64,000 nt of DNA. It comes from Biomphalaria glabrata. Its lineage: Eukaryota > Mollusca > Gastropoda > Planorbidae. Made by a program: the position numbers and the translations under genes. Below are positions 47,046 to 60,285 of the stretch, one piece after another (within the stretch, counting starts at the first letter, position 1; each line of letters opens with the position of its first letter). Below the pieces are notes generated by a model. That model did no database searches and had not been told where the DNA came from. It saw only the letters and a list, made by a program, of their open reading frames with translations. The stretch spans positions 44,016,699 to 44,080,698 of the forward strand of contig NC_074718.1 of assembly GCF_947242115.1 (NCBI RefSeq), read 5' to 3'.

Positions 47046-48210
47046 CATGTCCCATAGACTAGTAATACTTAACATGAAACTTGCGTGCTGTATTAGTGTA
47101 TAATGTGCTTGTCCATTTTCTTATGATTCTGATCCAATTTCCTTCCAGTTACTAGTTAGCTGTCTTAGTCACTTAGTCCTAGTGTCTATGTAAGAAAAAA
47201 GAATTTCAAATGTGTAAGTCATGTAACCATGTTGTTGTTTTTTCCTGTTACCCAGATGACTTTTTGGTTGGCTAAGTCTATGCTTGTGAGCCCAGCAATA
47301 TTTATTTTGTTGTTGGAGCTGTTTTATTTGATTCATAGGCCAAGTTGTTTGATTCCATACAAAAAAAAATTAATAGGGTGTTTCAATTAAATTACGATTT
47401 TCTTACCAAAATTTATTTCAAAAAGACAGTTTTGGACATCAATGTTAATGATCTTATATTATATTTGTTTTTTTGTTGTTGCTTTTTTATAGAGAATAAA
47501 TGGGCAAATGTTTGGAGTGAGCTTGATACATTGAATGAAGTTAAATCAATTTATAAATGCCTAGATCTAGACCTACTAGATAGATCTAGTCTAGATTGCT
47601 AGATTTATATCTATATAGAGAATATAGTCAATATAGATGATTCAGCTATTTAGGCAAGAAAGGCTATTCTTACCTGTACTATACTACAAAAGATCATCTG
47701 TATTAGAAATGTATTAAATTAATAAACAAAAAACACAAACATTCAACACACATCTAATCATGCAAACATAAAATTTAAGTCTAAAAGTCTGTGAAGAAGT
47801 CACCATCCCAGTGACCTAATTTTGGTAGAATAAGACTTATAAGTGTGTTCATATTTGTATTTTTTTTGTGTTTGTATTTATGCATAATTTGGAAACATCT
47901 TAATGATTTCATGTGAGGGGCTATGCCTAGGGATCTTAAAATTTAGAGTTGTTAATGTTAATATAGAATTAAAATCTGAGTTTATTGATGCCTAAATATA
48001 GAGACTGTCTGAAATAAATTATGGTGTCCGGAATCAAATAATGTGGGTTAAATTTGTCTGAATTAAACATGACCTCTTTGACCTTAAATATAATAACAAA
48101 TATAGGCTAGGGGTACAAATATAAGTAGTCATCCTTATTTTCCTTAAACTAAAAAAGATTTTGATACTTCATTTTCTTTTCTATCTCGAATGTGGTTGAT
48201 AGGCTAAGTG
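47046..48210. other. Spacer between IDS and RRP8
   Basis: AT-rich with AGATCT-type motifs near 47565-47600. The 85-codon frame at 47345 is low-complexity and not considered coding. Confidence 0.35.
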
Positions 48211-48214
48211 CGCT

Positions 48215-48455
48215 TGAACTTGGCTTGTCTTGGCTACCTAGAAGGGGGCTCGAGGTTCGACACCTGACTCAAGCAGAGTTGCGTTTACTGAGCGCCTAAA
48301 GGCAGCACGGAAAACCAACTCCTAGATAACCCCCTCCTCCCCCCCCCCCCCCCGCCCCGCCCCCCCCGGTCCACAACCGAGATTGGACCAAAGCGCTCTG
48401 AGCATGCTATAAGCATGAAAGTAGCGCTATATAAAAGCTATAATAATAATAATAA
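48215..48455 (+). repeat. tRNA-derived SINE family D with GCGCTATATAA tail
   Basis: GGCTCGAGGTTCGACACC (B box), GAGTTGCGTTTACTGAGCGC, CTAAAGGCAGCACGG, a C-rich run, AGATTGGACCAAAGCGCTCT and tail AGTAGCGCTATATAAAAGC then (TAA)n. The tail type is widespread in animal SINEs. Reference copy for 12440 and 13415. Confidence 0.88.
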
Positions 48456-48879
48456 CCATTGTCAAATAATGCGCTGTCAAAGTCCAACTTTGAAATTTTG
48501 GCCTATAGGTGTCCGAATCACAAACTACTCTATCATTTAAAATGATTGATGATAATAGTAATAATAATTAATAAATCACACTGGCCTTTGGGGCTTTGGC
48601 TTTGACCCACTATGGGTCAGGATTTTCACATTGTGAATGATTCATTATTGATTGTGATTTTACCATCACAAAAGAGACAAAGGAAACAGGCACACAAATT
48701 CTTTTGTTCCACTGGCAATCAAATCATTAAATAAAATTAAACTATCTGATAAAACTTTTTCCCCTGTAAGTTAAGAGTGAGGCTGGTGTGAATAGTACAT
48801 GTATTATAATTTATAATTAATAAATTATGTGTATATTCTGTATATTTTGGTTTTCTATAGTCTATATCTATAGTACTAT

Positions 48880-48978
48880 AGTTATAATGTTTTGTTTGGT
48901 GTAATGCACAAATTGTTAGACAAATGTCCTTATTGCAGTTATGGGTAATAAAGATTATTATTATTATTATTATTTAGA
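48880..48978 (+). mobile_element. LINE 3' tail (GCACAAATTGTAAGACAAAT family)
   Basis: TTTGGTGTAATGCACAAATT, AGACAAATGTCC and GGTAATAAAGATTATTATTATT. Inverted relative to 30765 and 52765. Confidence 0.75.
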
Positions 48979-49021
48979 ATTTTCAAAAATATAGATATAA
49001 AGATCTAATAATTTTTTTTAG

Positions 49022-52000
49022 ATGTCTGGGTTTGAATTGAACACCAAGTGGGATGTTGACAAGACAGCTGAGACTTTAAACAATTCACTGTTTGGCAAGT
49101 CCAGAGCTAAGGTATTACAAGCCTACATAAAAATTTAAAGATGTCATTAAGACTGATTAACTTAGCATTGTCATAATGATCATTCTCCATTTTGTCTGCT
49201 TTAATCTCAACCTGGAACATGCCTCAGTATTGTGAGATTTATATACTAGATTCATGTGGGACCAGAAAGTTACATAGAAGTTTAAAAATTAAGTTTTTAA
49301 ATTAAATTTAAATAGATGTTTCATGTTATTGCAAGTCAAGTTTCTCTTTTCAAACAGCAAAGTTCATACATAAGATAAGAAGACAGAAGTTCCCTTCATG
49401 AGCTGGTAACACAGAGTTACTTTCTTATACTGGTGTAAGTGTCAAGTTGTTACCTTCCTCGACTGGATCTACCTTTGCTAGACTTAGACCAAAGTTTGGG
49501 GAAAATTGGAAGCTCGCTACATTGACCAAAATAGAAGTCTACAAGTCTTGTGCTTATATAGGTACGGCACTACAGTTGGAGAGAGACGTTTTACAAAGAA
49601 AGCTATGGACAGAGTAAAAACCTTGACCTCAGCTCTGAAAGAAAAGCAAGTCAAATAAAAAAATGTCTGGTTCTTCTACCAGCCAAGCAAATGTCACCTC
49701 AATCTACATTACATGTGGATGAGAATGTCTTTCCAAAATAGAGCTCTACAGTCACACGAAAAAGTGCTCTAAGAGATGAATCATAGTAGTAGTACCGGTA
49801 GTTCTATGACTAAAGGAGGCCAACATAAGAGCTGGGTGAATCAAGTTAGCTGACTAAGCTCATTAATAATAATACAAAACAAATACTTTCCAGCAATAAC
49901 ACTACTCTCACAATTGATTTAAGTGGAATTTTTTTGATGCAGCTTATTGCAAAATAATATTTATCATTTATATGAAATGAGATTTGAGACTTTTAATAAT
50001 AAGTGAAATGCGTTTAATTTGTTACTTTATATGTGTGTGTATATATATATATATTCTAGACACATACATGCATGTGTATATGTGTTATAGTTGATTTTTT
50101 TTTAATTTTTGTCTTTCTTTTTTTTTAAAGGGTAAGATGAGATTTGAGACTTTTAATAATAAGTGGAATGCGTTTAATTTGTTACTTTATATGTGTGTGT
50201 ATATATATATATATTCTAGACACATACATGCATGTGTATATGTGTTATAGTTGATTTTTTTTAAATTTTTGTCTTTCTTTTTTTTTAAAGGGTAAGATGA
50301 GATTTGAGACTTTTAATAATAAGTGGAATGCGTTTAATTTGTTACTTTATATGTGTGTGTATATATATATATATATTATAGACACATACATGCATGTGTA
50401 TATGTGTTATCGTTGATTTTTTAAAAATTTTTGTCTTTCTTTTTTTTTAAAGGGTAAGAAAAACAAATCCAAAACAAATTTGTCCAAGGGCAGGTCATTC
50501 CAGACAAATCAAGGTGCTGATAGTGACGATGAACAACTTTCTAAGAAGGAAAAGAAAAAGTTAAAAGAAAGAAGACGAAAGTTAAAGAAGACCCAGGCAT
50601 TGTCTGGTCAAGTTCAACAAAATCTACATCGAAATGCTGGTACCAAACAAAAAATTGATACTGGTATTAATAATAATAAGCATAAAACGGAAAACAAAGT
50701 TGAAGCCAATGTTAAATCTAAGAAGAAACACAAGATCAAAACTAATGACAAACTGGCAAACAAAAATGAACCAGATAAGGACTTACATAGTGGCAGTTTT
50801 CAATCTGGTGAGAAAAAGAAAAGAAAAAGATCACTTTCAAAAGAATCAGACTCATCGTTTACCACGCCCAAAAAACTCAAATTAGATCCATCAGTTAGCA
50901 CAGCAAGCAACTCGGCAGTAAGTGCTAGTGAAGGGCCTAAGAGAAAAAACAGGAAGAAAAAAAACACAAGCAGAAAAAACAGAGAAAAACACCTGGCACT
51001 AAAAAATAAAATTAAACCTTCTTTAGCGGTGATCAACAGGGAGGTGAAAGCAGATGGTTATCAAGCGGATACAAGCAACACAATCATTTCTGATTGCAAT
51101 GTGCTAAATAATACTTCAGGTAAACAAAGTCTTAAAAACATTGAGAAAAAGAATAAAAAATTATCAAAGGATTTCAAAGCTGATAAAACTCTTGGAAAAG
51201 AAAAGAATGAATTAGAAAATGGCACATCTGGGAATAACATCTCAAATTCTCACAAAAGAAACAAAAAATCTTTAAAGAACAGTAGCCTAAATACTACTAT
51301 CCATGTTAGTGAAAATAGCTTTCAGGAGGAACCTAATTATCAAAAGAAGAAAGACAAAAATGAAAATCAAGCTAACGATGATTTATCTGATAAAAAGAAA
51401 GACAAAAAGAAAAAGAAGAAAAAAAGCAAAAGTTTATCAAACCAAGCAGACATAGAAAGCTTACAAGCAGACGCAGAAAGCTTACAAGCTAACGAATCAC
51501 AAAGGAATGGTAAATCTTCTAAAAAGAATAGCACTGACTCTGTTCAAAAGATAAAATCAGAAAACGTCAAAAAAGAACACTTAGAACAGAATGGCTTCAA
51601 AATTTCCGCAGATATGAACTCTTCTAACTCAGAGCATTCACTATGGGGCAGCACGTCGCTTGGGTCACAGGCCAGAGATAAGTTGAAATCTGCACGATTT
51701 CGTTTCATCAATGAGCAGCTCTACACTTGCACCGGGGCAGAGGCACTAAAAATGTTTCACTCAGAAAAAGAAGCTTTTCAGGTTTATCATGAAGGCTATG
51801 AGAACCAAGTTACTAAATGGCCAGTCAATCCTGTAGATATTTTAATTCGACAAATTAAAAGCAAGTGAGTACTCTGACCTTTTTTTTTTTTTCATTATTT
51901 TTTTAAAATTTATACTTAGAATTGTTTCAGTTGAATGGTTATATCCTAGCTTAAGTTTTTTTTATTCAAAGTATAAGAATAAAATAAAACACAACCAGTG

Positions 52001-55000
52001 TATAACAAGTTGTAAGCAGACAGTTCTTACACAAATGGATAGCTACTTGGTCATATGGTATGCGCTCTGGACTATCATCTCAATGATCCTGAGTTGAAAT
52101 TCTGGCCGCTTCCATCTCCTGTTGTCCTGATTGGAGCCATGACCTAAAAATCACTACTGAAGGAAAAACAAAAACTTGTTGAACAACACGAGGGAACCTA
52201 GTATCACTTGCCCTAAGGACCACCAGGTCTTAAAGGAACATTTTTGATATATTTGTTATTGTTTTTTTTTGTTGTTTATTTTATCTATCAAAATAAAAAC
52301 TGAAAATGAGTCATAAAAACTCAATGTTGACATCTTCACTGTGTCAACCGCTGTCTCTGTGTGCTTTTTTTGATGATATATATAAATATTTATCTGAATA
52401 CAGGCCCACAAATTTAGTGATAGCAGACTTTGGTTGTGGGGATGCCAAACTGGCGGCGAGTCTCCCCCATAAAGTTCATTCTTTTGATTTGGTGGCAACG
52501 AATGACAGGATTACAGCATGTGATATGTCAAAGGTAAATGATGTCTTCCATAGACTTAAGACATCCATGAAATTTTATTTTTATTTTTAGATTTTCTTTA
52601 TCAAGAATTAGGTAAATAAGGTCTTTATTTATTTTATAATCTTTTTACAATTTGAAATAAGTTTTTAAATAAATTTTAAATGTACCAAAATAACAAAGTG
52701 GTTTACAAAATGTTTTCCTTCTTAAAGGACACAAGGGTAACCTCTAATTTAGCTAGATATCTCTTGAAATAATAATAATAATAATCTTTATTTTCCGTAT
52801 GGAAATTTGTCTTACAATTTGTGCATTACACCAAACAAAAAACATTATAACTATAAATGTAGTTTTTTATTAGAGCTTCAAATCTTTGTAAATGTTCTCA
52901 AGGTGATTGTTACATTTAATGTATACCATATACTCTGCCAACACTAGATAGGAACTAATTAAATGGCACAAATTGAACAATTATCTGTATATCCTGTTCA
53001 TTGCAGACTAAGTTCTACTGAGGGAGGCCCGAGATATTGTAGATAATATTCAATAATTATAATTATTTTTGTTATTTGTTTTTTACTTGCAAACACCATT
53101 ACCAAATGAAAGTGTTAATATTTCTGTATTTGTATCACTTTTTCTCTCTAGACCCCATTACCAAATGAAAGTGTTGATATTGCAGTATTTTGTCTTTCAC
53201 TGATGGGAACTAATATTGGTGACTATATTCTTGAAGCTAATCGTGTTTTAAAAAATGGGTGAGTTTCATCATTTTTTTTAATTCTTTGGAATCTAGGAAC
53301 CCACTTTTATTTTGTTTTAAAAAAAAACATACTCGCTAGACCTATTTATCATTCTAACTGTCCACGCACAAGTTTATAAATAGTCTTTCCACCAGGATCA
53401 AATTCATAGTCGTGAAACTCTATTTGTGTCTAATGCAGTTTTAAAATATAATTTTGAAAAATTCAACACAATAGGAAATACAACATATCAATGTGGATAC
53501 AGGTGCCAAATGACAAATGCAAAATAGATTAACTTTTATGTTTAAGAAATTAGACAATTTATTTTTTAAAGAGATAGTTTGTTTTCTTGGTTTTCTTTTT
53601 TCAAGGAAAACATATAATTGTGACTAACATTTGTAAGTTCATCTGTGTAGCAAGGTTTGTGATTAAGGATTATTAAGCTTTAAGAAACCAACAGATGACC
53701 ACAAATATTTTCTTTTCACCTTTCAGAGGTCTTCTCAAGATTATTGAAGTTGTGAGCAGATTTAAAGGTGTGAGTGAATTTATAGGCGGCATTTACAAAC
53801 GAGGCTTTCAGTTGTTACATAAGGTCAGTGTTCCCTTATTTCCATTTATTCTTGGTCCAAATTCCACACACACCAATCTTGCACATGCCTAGCTAGTAGT
53901 AACACAGGAGCACCCTTAGAGCTTAAACGTCATTGGCAGTATATTTCAGGGCTCTTTTCTCATGAAGCATCTGAAAGCTCAACTTGAAATGTTATGTGAA
54001 TGAACTAATTCATTCTTCTTCTTCTTCCTCCTCGTTATTATGTTGGAGCGTTAAGATGGCTAGTTTGGCAAGATGTCTAAACAGGTCATAGCGCTTTACC
54101 ATATCTGGTATTCACAGTTTTTAAATGGTCCATGAAGGTACAATGCCATGTTATACAAGGACGATGTTGGTTTCAATGTCCTTTTTTAGGCTTCCATATT
54201 ATTGTTGTCTTTGGGCAGCATGTCCTATCTTGTCTAAGGATGTGTCCTGCAAACTCATTCAGTTACAACTTTGTAAAGGGGGAAGTGCCCATGCATAGGT
54301 CACTTTTAGGACAATAATTGTACTCTTCTTCATTCTCATTTTACATGTCGGAGGGTTCAGATAATAATTGTACAATAATAGTACTCGTCTTCTTCGTTTT
54401 CATTTTACATGTCGGAAGGTTCAGATTAGTAATCCTATATCTGATATGAATTGTGCAATGGTTTCCAGATCAGGCAGTTCTCTGTATAGTTTTTGTTCTA
54501 TAGGAAGGTTTTGGGGACAGAGTCTTGTTTGGGCTTCTTGATATAGTATGCAGCTTTAACTCTTTCTCTCCTAACTAACGATACCAACGTTGATTCCACC
54601 AGGATGTGGTAAATAATTACGGAGAGAAAGAGTTAAAGGACATGGTCAGCATTCTCTGGTGATGCTCCACAGGGGCAGGATTTACTTGTCCCGACTTTAA
54701 GCTTCCGAAAAATATTTTGTCTCATTCTGTTGTGTCCGGTTCTGAGTCAAAAAATTATACCTTGGTCATGTCAAGATAACAGTTGTATTGAAAAGTAGAA
54801 TTGATTGATTTGCCCATATAGGCTGCAATTGTTGAAAGAAGTTTTTAGCATGCGACATCATCACAAAAACGTGCACCGCTAGATATTATTACTGCCTTGG
54901 AAAAACTGGCTTATCAATTCATAGTCATTGATTAGTTTTCCATTTATAAAAACTGGAAAAACAAAGATCCTGTTGTGTCAGACTAACAAAATATGATTTT

Positions 55001-55124
55001 ATCTTCACAGAGAGATGTGAATGAAATGTTTTACCAGTTGGACTTTAAAAAAATCAAGACAATGAAGAAATCCTTACCCATTGGACCTTTAACATTGAAT
55101 CCATGTCTTTACAAGAAAAGGTGA
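49022..55124 (+). CDS. RRP8: RRP8 nucleolar rRNA methyltransferase
   Basis: Six coding exons: 49022-49111, 50453-51864, 52404-52533, 53152-53258, 53727-53823, 55011-55124 (TGA); 649 residues, all phases agree. RRP8 (nucleomethylin) is a SAM-dependent enzyme of the nucleolus that methylates base N1 of a large-subunit rRNA adenine and, in mammals, acts in rDNA silencing. Seen: a short start [17 protein letters not shown], then a roughly 370-residue Lys/Ser/Asn-rich disordered region in exon 2 (many KKKK runs, nucleolar-signal-like), then the catalytic domain: [53 protein letters not shown] (SAM motif I), [46 protein letters not shown] and a C-terminal [19 protein letters not shown] directly precedes the ATG, so a 5' UTR intron is likely. 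The basic region is longer than in the human protein (456 aa total). Confidence 0.95.
49976..50458 (+). repeat. 160-bp tandem triplication containing the RRP8 exon 2 acceptor
   Basis: Three near-identical units (about 49976, 50136 and 50298 onwards), each with GAGATTTGAGACTTTTAATA, ATGCGTTTAATTTGTTAC, a (TG)/(TA) run, ACACATACATGCATGTGTAT and a TTTCTTTTTTTTTAAAG acceptor followed by GGTAAG. Acceptor AGs end at 50130, 50290 and 50452; the last is the real exon 2 start. Confidence 0.95.
52035..52235 (+). repeat. tRNA-derived SINE (family B-like)
   Basis: CTACTTGGTCATATGGTATG (A-box region), CAATGATCCTGAGTTGAAAT (B-box region), a TGTCCTGATTGGAGCCATGA body and ACACGAGGGAACC. In RRP8 intron 2, 170 bp before exon 3. 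Confidence 0.65.
52765..52865 (-). mobile_element. LINE 3' tail (GCACAAATTGTAAGACAAAT family)
   Basis: Minus-strand TTTGGTGTAATGCACAAATT, GTAAGACAAATTTCCATACG and AATAAAGATTATTATTATT. In RRP8 intron 3. Confidence 0.8.
53091..53132 (+). repeat. Partial duplicate of the RRP8 exon 4 start
   Basis: ACCATTACCAAATGAAAGTG, then TTAATATTTCTGTATTT, repeats the first roughly 38 bases of exon 4 (53152 on) with a few differences, 60 bp upstream in the intron. Confidence 0.85.
54200..54780 (-). mobile_element. LINE reverse-transcriptase C-terminal remnant
   Basis: On the minus strand 54655-54760 reads [20 protein letters not shown] then [13 protein letters not shown], the usual KLKIGxSxxCPCG...EHVL region near the end of a LINE ORF. 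It is interrupted by the palindromic unit at 54554-54638; leftward sequence to about 54200 is probably the rest. Confidence 0.6.
54554..54638. mobile_element. 85-bp palindromic MITE, TTAA-flanked (copy 1)
   Basis: CTTTAACTCTTTCTCTCC and GGAGAGAAAGAGTTAAAG form a perfect 18-bp inverted repeat around a core with AACGTTGATTCCACCAGGAT. TTAA at each side would fit piggyBac-type target sites. Copy 2 at 61985-62062 shares the core. Confidence 0.75.
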
Positions 55125-55166
55125 CAGAATCAAGGGAAATAATTGTTATATTTACTGAAGTATTTT

Positions 55167-55172
55167 AATAAA
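55167..55172 (+). promoter_or_regulatory. Polyadenylation signal of RRP8
   Basis: AATAAA 43 bases after the TGA stop. Confidence 0.7.
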
Positions 55173-55199
55173 ATGTCATTACTAAAAAGTACTTTGTTA

Positions 55200-55795
55200 C
55201 TAAGAGTCTATTGTTGTCATGTACATATGATGTTAATCATTAATCAGATTTTTTTTAAAACAAAAAAGCTGTTTTAATCCATTACTTAATAATTTTTGCA
55301 ATTAACATAAGCATACTTTTCTGTCCAAGTCCAAGCTTCTGAATATTGAACAATCATGGCGTCTGCTTCATTAATGTAAAGATTATCTTCTAGTGCCGTC
55401 CTTCGAACATTTTTCTTATCAGTTTGTTTATTATTTAAGAAACTGTCTCCAGAGCAGTTCTCTAGATGAAGTTTTTCAATAATATGGTCAGGAAATAGCT
55501 AGACTTTTTTTTATTGACCATATTTCCATAAGTAGGTAGATCTGGTATTTAATCAGTTGTATGTGTTAAATTATTCAATATGTACATAAGTTTCAAAAAA
55601 AAAAAAAAATTTTCGTTCCTAGTTTTTGAATTAGGTGAATGTCAATCAGTGTTATTCTTATAGGAAAAGTATTTGTAAAGGTTAGCCACTACTGTCAGAG
55701 ACATTCACTGATTAGCTTAAGACAAACAAATATTAACAGCAATTGTAGTAGTCAAAAACAATCCTTGGCAAGATTCAACAAAACAAAAATATGGA
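55200..55795. other. Spacer between RRP8 and the convergent gene
   Basis: AT-rich, no repeat or exon recognised. Confidence 0.4.
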
Positions 55796-55799
55796 AGTT

Positions 55800-58700
55800 T
55801 ATAAAATAGACCTTTATTATCAATAATTCTTACATAAAGTAGAGAAATAATGAGGAAAAAAAAATGTTCATTTGAACAAAGAGATGAAAGACAGACATAC
55901 TAATAACATGATTTAGATGGTTGCTATGGTTACATGGGCAGCTGCAGAAAATGGTGAGAAGTTGTACATTTACCGATCCCATAATTCATTGGGATATTTG
56001 TTTAATTTACATTGACAATATGAATCCAGTTAGCAAAAGACTTAACATTTCATACATAGCAATAACTTGAACGCAGCCCATACAAGAATATAAGGGAGAG
56101 GGAGAACTGAAGAGTTGTCTTTTTTTTTTTGTTTGAAAAAATCAAATCAAATAGTGAGAAGCCAGGCAAACATAAAACAAAATGGTTAAAGTTTCTCTTG
56201 AGTAAATCTCAAATGTCCTGGGGGTAAAATAGGAATGAGATAAAGGCTTCAGCAATGATATTTGTAATAACCAGTTACACAACTTGATCCTAACTCTATT
56301 ACATTCATCACACTTCCTCCTTCATGTAAATATGAACTTTTACATTTGTCAAATGCGACAGTAGAAATCAATTCAATGTCAAAACTAAAAATAACCCAGG
56401 TCCTTGAAACAACTTTTCTTATTGCCAGCGTTTGGTGACCTCTGTATTGTTTTCATAGTTAAGATCACAAATGGACAAATCAAGATTTCTATTTAAAGAA
56501 ACAACATATCATTTCTTCATAATCTATAATGTAAAACTTCATTTAATAAGGCAACAAGGAAAACCATTCATTTCAGTTTCTATTTGTGTTCTTTACACAT
56601 GACTACCAAATGATCTGAAGACTATATCAATCAAGAAGCTTAGTCTACACTGACAAGCCAACAAAACACTTCAAACTTTAAAAACATTATTTACATAAAT
56701 ACATGTATTGCAAATAAAGGCTTAAACTACTGTAGATACAGTCCTTTAAATTGGGAATATATTGAATAAAATCTACTGAAGCAAGCATAAAATAGAAGAG
56801 TGTCTGAAATAGTTCAAGTTTACATTTCCCCAAGAAGTTGATGTACTTGTCAGCAGATTCATAAGTTACAAGTTAAAAAGAATGACAAATGAATTGTGAG
56901 ACTTGATTCTGTTCACACCCTGAAAAATGTCTCATTATGAAAGCTAGGAATTAGCCACCATTTGGGATGCTTGACCTCTTTGGGGGCCCCTGCATTTTGT
57001 GTAATATTAAATATAAAAAAAACCACTCAATTGGAGGTCCGGGGGATTTCCAAAATCTCCCACAGCTACGCCTCTGGAAAGCATGTGTCTGTCCATGGAG
57101 ATCATTAAACACATTTTCAAACTTTTCCCTGACCAAAAACAAAAAAGATTGAGCTTTTCCCCTCTGATACAGTGGTGTGCTGGCACGACAAGGAGTTCAG
57201 TTGGTTTTGAGTGCTATCCTTTAGTTATAAGTCTGGATAACATGACTGAAAAATGTCAAAATTGGTTATTCCTGCCATCTGAAATGTTTGTTTGCTGAGT
57301 TGCTACATTTCTCTAATTTCATATACAACTGATAATGGTCCAGTGTTGTTTCATTGATCAGATGATGAAGTCAGGCAGTATAAACTTTGTGTCAATTAAG
57401 GCAAAAGCAAAGCAATAAGTCCTATTTAAGCTTCCAGTCACATATAGAACATTATGTGCTGCAACATTCCTTAAGAATGATTAAGCTTTTCATATATAAC
57501 TCATCTATAATAATCATATACTAAAATGTATACAAGTAAAAAGAATAAGGACCTTGTATTTCTCTAACAATTATCAAGATGATAAAATGTTCTACATTAG
57601 GATACTTTAAAACCAAGTAGCTTAGTTATGGGAAACAATTTTCCATGCCAAAAGCCAATTTCAGAAAACCAATGCTAATCCTTTAGCTTTCCATTAAATA
57701 TTTGAACTTAAATATTTGTTTCATTTATTGTTGTCACTGCTGTCAAAGTTTTAGCATTTACTTGCCTGTTAAAATATGACTTCAACTGTCTTGGGAGAAT
57801 AACATTTGAACAAAGTATAACAATCTAATTCTAGTCAATATTTGGACACAGCACACAAAACAAAACATAATCTAATAATTTCAATGAACTTAATGGTAAA
57901 GGGAAAAGAATCTAGTCCATACAATGTCTGAGATATGCAAAGAAATATAAATATATTTACAGGGAAAACAAAAAAAAATTACAAATCAATGTTTACTGAG
58001 GTTTACAAGAACATGTTCAATAACAATGAGAATGTAGAAGTACAACAAGGGCAACAACTCTCATGGAACTGTGTCAGCTTTAAGCAGACGACAGAAACAA
58101 ATAGATCAAGATAACAAGAAAATCTGTTTTAGAGGCTACAGTATCAATTTCATTGTTGCTTTATAAAGTAAATAAATTCTTCAAATAAGTTTCACCAATA
58201 GCATAAGAGATAAGTGGTTGTGATGAAGCTAATCCAGTCAAGGTGAGAAAGTACCAATATATATATATCCTTGACTGATAAAAGAAGTGGGAAGACAAGG
58301 AAAAGGACAGAGGTAAAAAGATACGCTTGATGTGGCTCAAATCATCTTTAGAATGAAGGTCTCACCTAAAGAGCCATTGCCATTTCAATGAATGTATTAC
58401 TTGAATAAAAACACAGAAAGCTGAGCAGATGAAGTGGTCGTCCAGGCACACAATAAGTTAGACACCAAAAGTAAGGGAAGCAATCAAACAAATTGGCACA
58501 TACTTTGTTTTATGTCATGATATCAAAACATTAACTGTACAATGCAAACAAAAATTTATTTAAAAAAAAAAAAATCATTTCCTCTAATTCTTATTGACCG
58601 TGTGACCATGTCTAGATCATTCAACCCTGACCATTTAAAAGCCGAATGCTACCACAGACAGCAGAATGGTACATAATGAGCGGAGAATTGACATTGATGT

Positions 58701-60285
58701 CGCCTCATTCAAACTGGCACTAAGGTTTAGCAACAAAACAAAATGAAATGCTATCGTTGGGCAGAGTATTGACCATTGTTTAACAACTAATTTACTGACT
58801 TTATTTTTAATATCACTATTAACCATTTGATTAAATAATAGTTAGCAATGATGTCGACAGCGTTTAAATAGAGAGTCCTATAAACAGACTACAAAATACA
58901 TTTAGCCATAAGCAAAGGTAATACTTTTTCTGCTTTCCAACTTGAAAGAGTTCTAGAGATCATGGCAGGATCAGAAGATTGTAAGCACTTCTTTTAGGAC
59001 AGAACAAATGCTAAAGAGCAAGACGAAGCTGATGCACCTGTTATGACCTTCTCAAACTGGCCAGAAGAAGTAACCAACAGCCATCACTACAAACAAAACA
59101 TCCCAATATCTTTAGGCTGGTTTGAATTACTCTGTCAGAGATATTTTACTTTCATTGAAAAAGCATACAATCTTGATAACAATCTTATTTAATAACTCTC
59201 AAGTTACAGGGGTGATTAACAAAACTAATCTAGAGTATTAACATTTGCTGTTTAAAAATGTTTACAAAACAATTTTGTATAATATCAGCCTACATAACAT
59301 TATTGATAGGCATAATGACAAAATCGCTACTGCAATGTTCTCTTATGCTTTTAATTTTTGTGTCCACAAAAAAAAATAAAAAATACTTGCAATCATGTGG
59401 GAGTCAGTACAATTGTTAATCCCTCTCTGCTAGGGAATTTATTTTTTTCTTTTGAAACTTAGCAGGGGCTATTAACTCTATACAAAATATTGAGAGTTAT
59501 TGGCCTTAAAAAATGTTTACCACAGCAAACTAATTTCTTCATATTATTATTACCTGCTTATTCCCTATGGTCAGTTGTCTGCTGGACAATAAACTTTTCA
59601 ATGTTGATCGCTTATATAGATTTTCAGTTGCCTGGGAGTGCACTGCACACTCTAGGTGAATTAATATTATAGATATGGTGACTAAGATAATGAATAAAAA
59701 AAAAATGTTATGCCTCCATTTTTCCTTATAGATGTTCCTATGTACATTTGTGTGATTCGTATTAAAATTTAAAACATGTATTAAAAACATTCACAAAGAA
59801 AAATAACCTTACAAACTTTGCGTTATTGGTGACACCACATCGTCAGATTATTTTAAATGTAATACAAACAGGTTATTAAAAGAATAATATAAATATTATC
59901 GACTGTACAGAAATTTATTTTGAATATTTCCAATAACATGCCTAACCGTGTGTGGCTTATATTATAACATTAGGGTGAGTGTGTTTGTAGCATAATGGTA
60001 TTGCCATGAAAAGATTGCTGAATGCACTGATGGCAAAGCAAAAAGGAAGGCTGAGTTGGACTCGAGCACTGCCCAATTACCATGACAGCTCCAGCCAAGT
60101 TTCAAAGCAGATGAGGTTAAAATGATCTATTACTAGCACCTTCCCACAGGGTTCAGAGGATGAACCAGACGTACTAACAGTAATGTGCAAGGTTCATAGG
60201 ATGAATGAGGCGTACTAACAGTAATGCGCCACCACTATTTCAAAGACGTCTAAAGCAGAAATGAGTACAAATCTAACGGCTGGCC
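55800..60285 (-). other. Probable 4.5-kb 3' UTR of the minus-strand gene ending at 60286
   Basis: A long stretch without coding exons or abundant repeats follows the stop codon on the minus strand. TTTATT at 55814-55819 (AATAAA in the transcript) could end it. The only repeat-like part is 56950-57079. Inference from position and composition. Confidence 0.4.
56950..57079 (-). mobile_element. MITE-like end fragment
   Basis: The right edge, read inward on the minus strand, begins CAGAGGCGTAGCTGTGGGAG, an end type common among short TIR elements. A matching opposite end was not found, so it is either truncated or misjudged. Confidence 0.4.

Noticed and set aside
47345-47602. 85-codon plus-strand frame
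   Set aside because: AT-driven low-complexity composition with T-run encoded residues, no splice context and no family resemblance.
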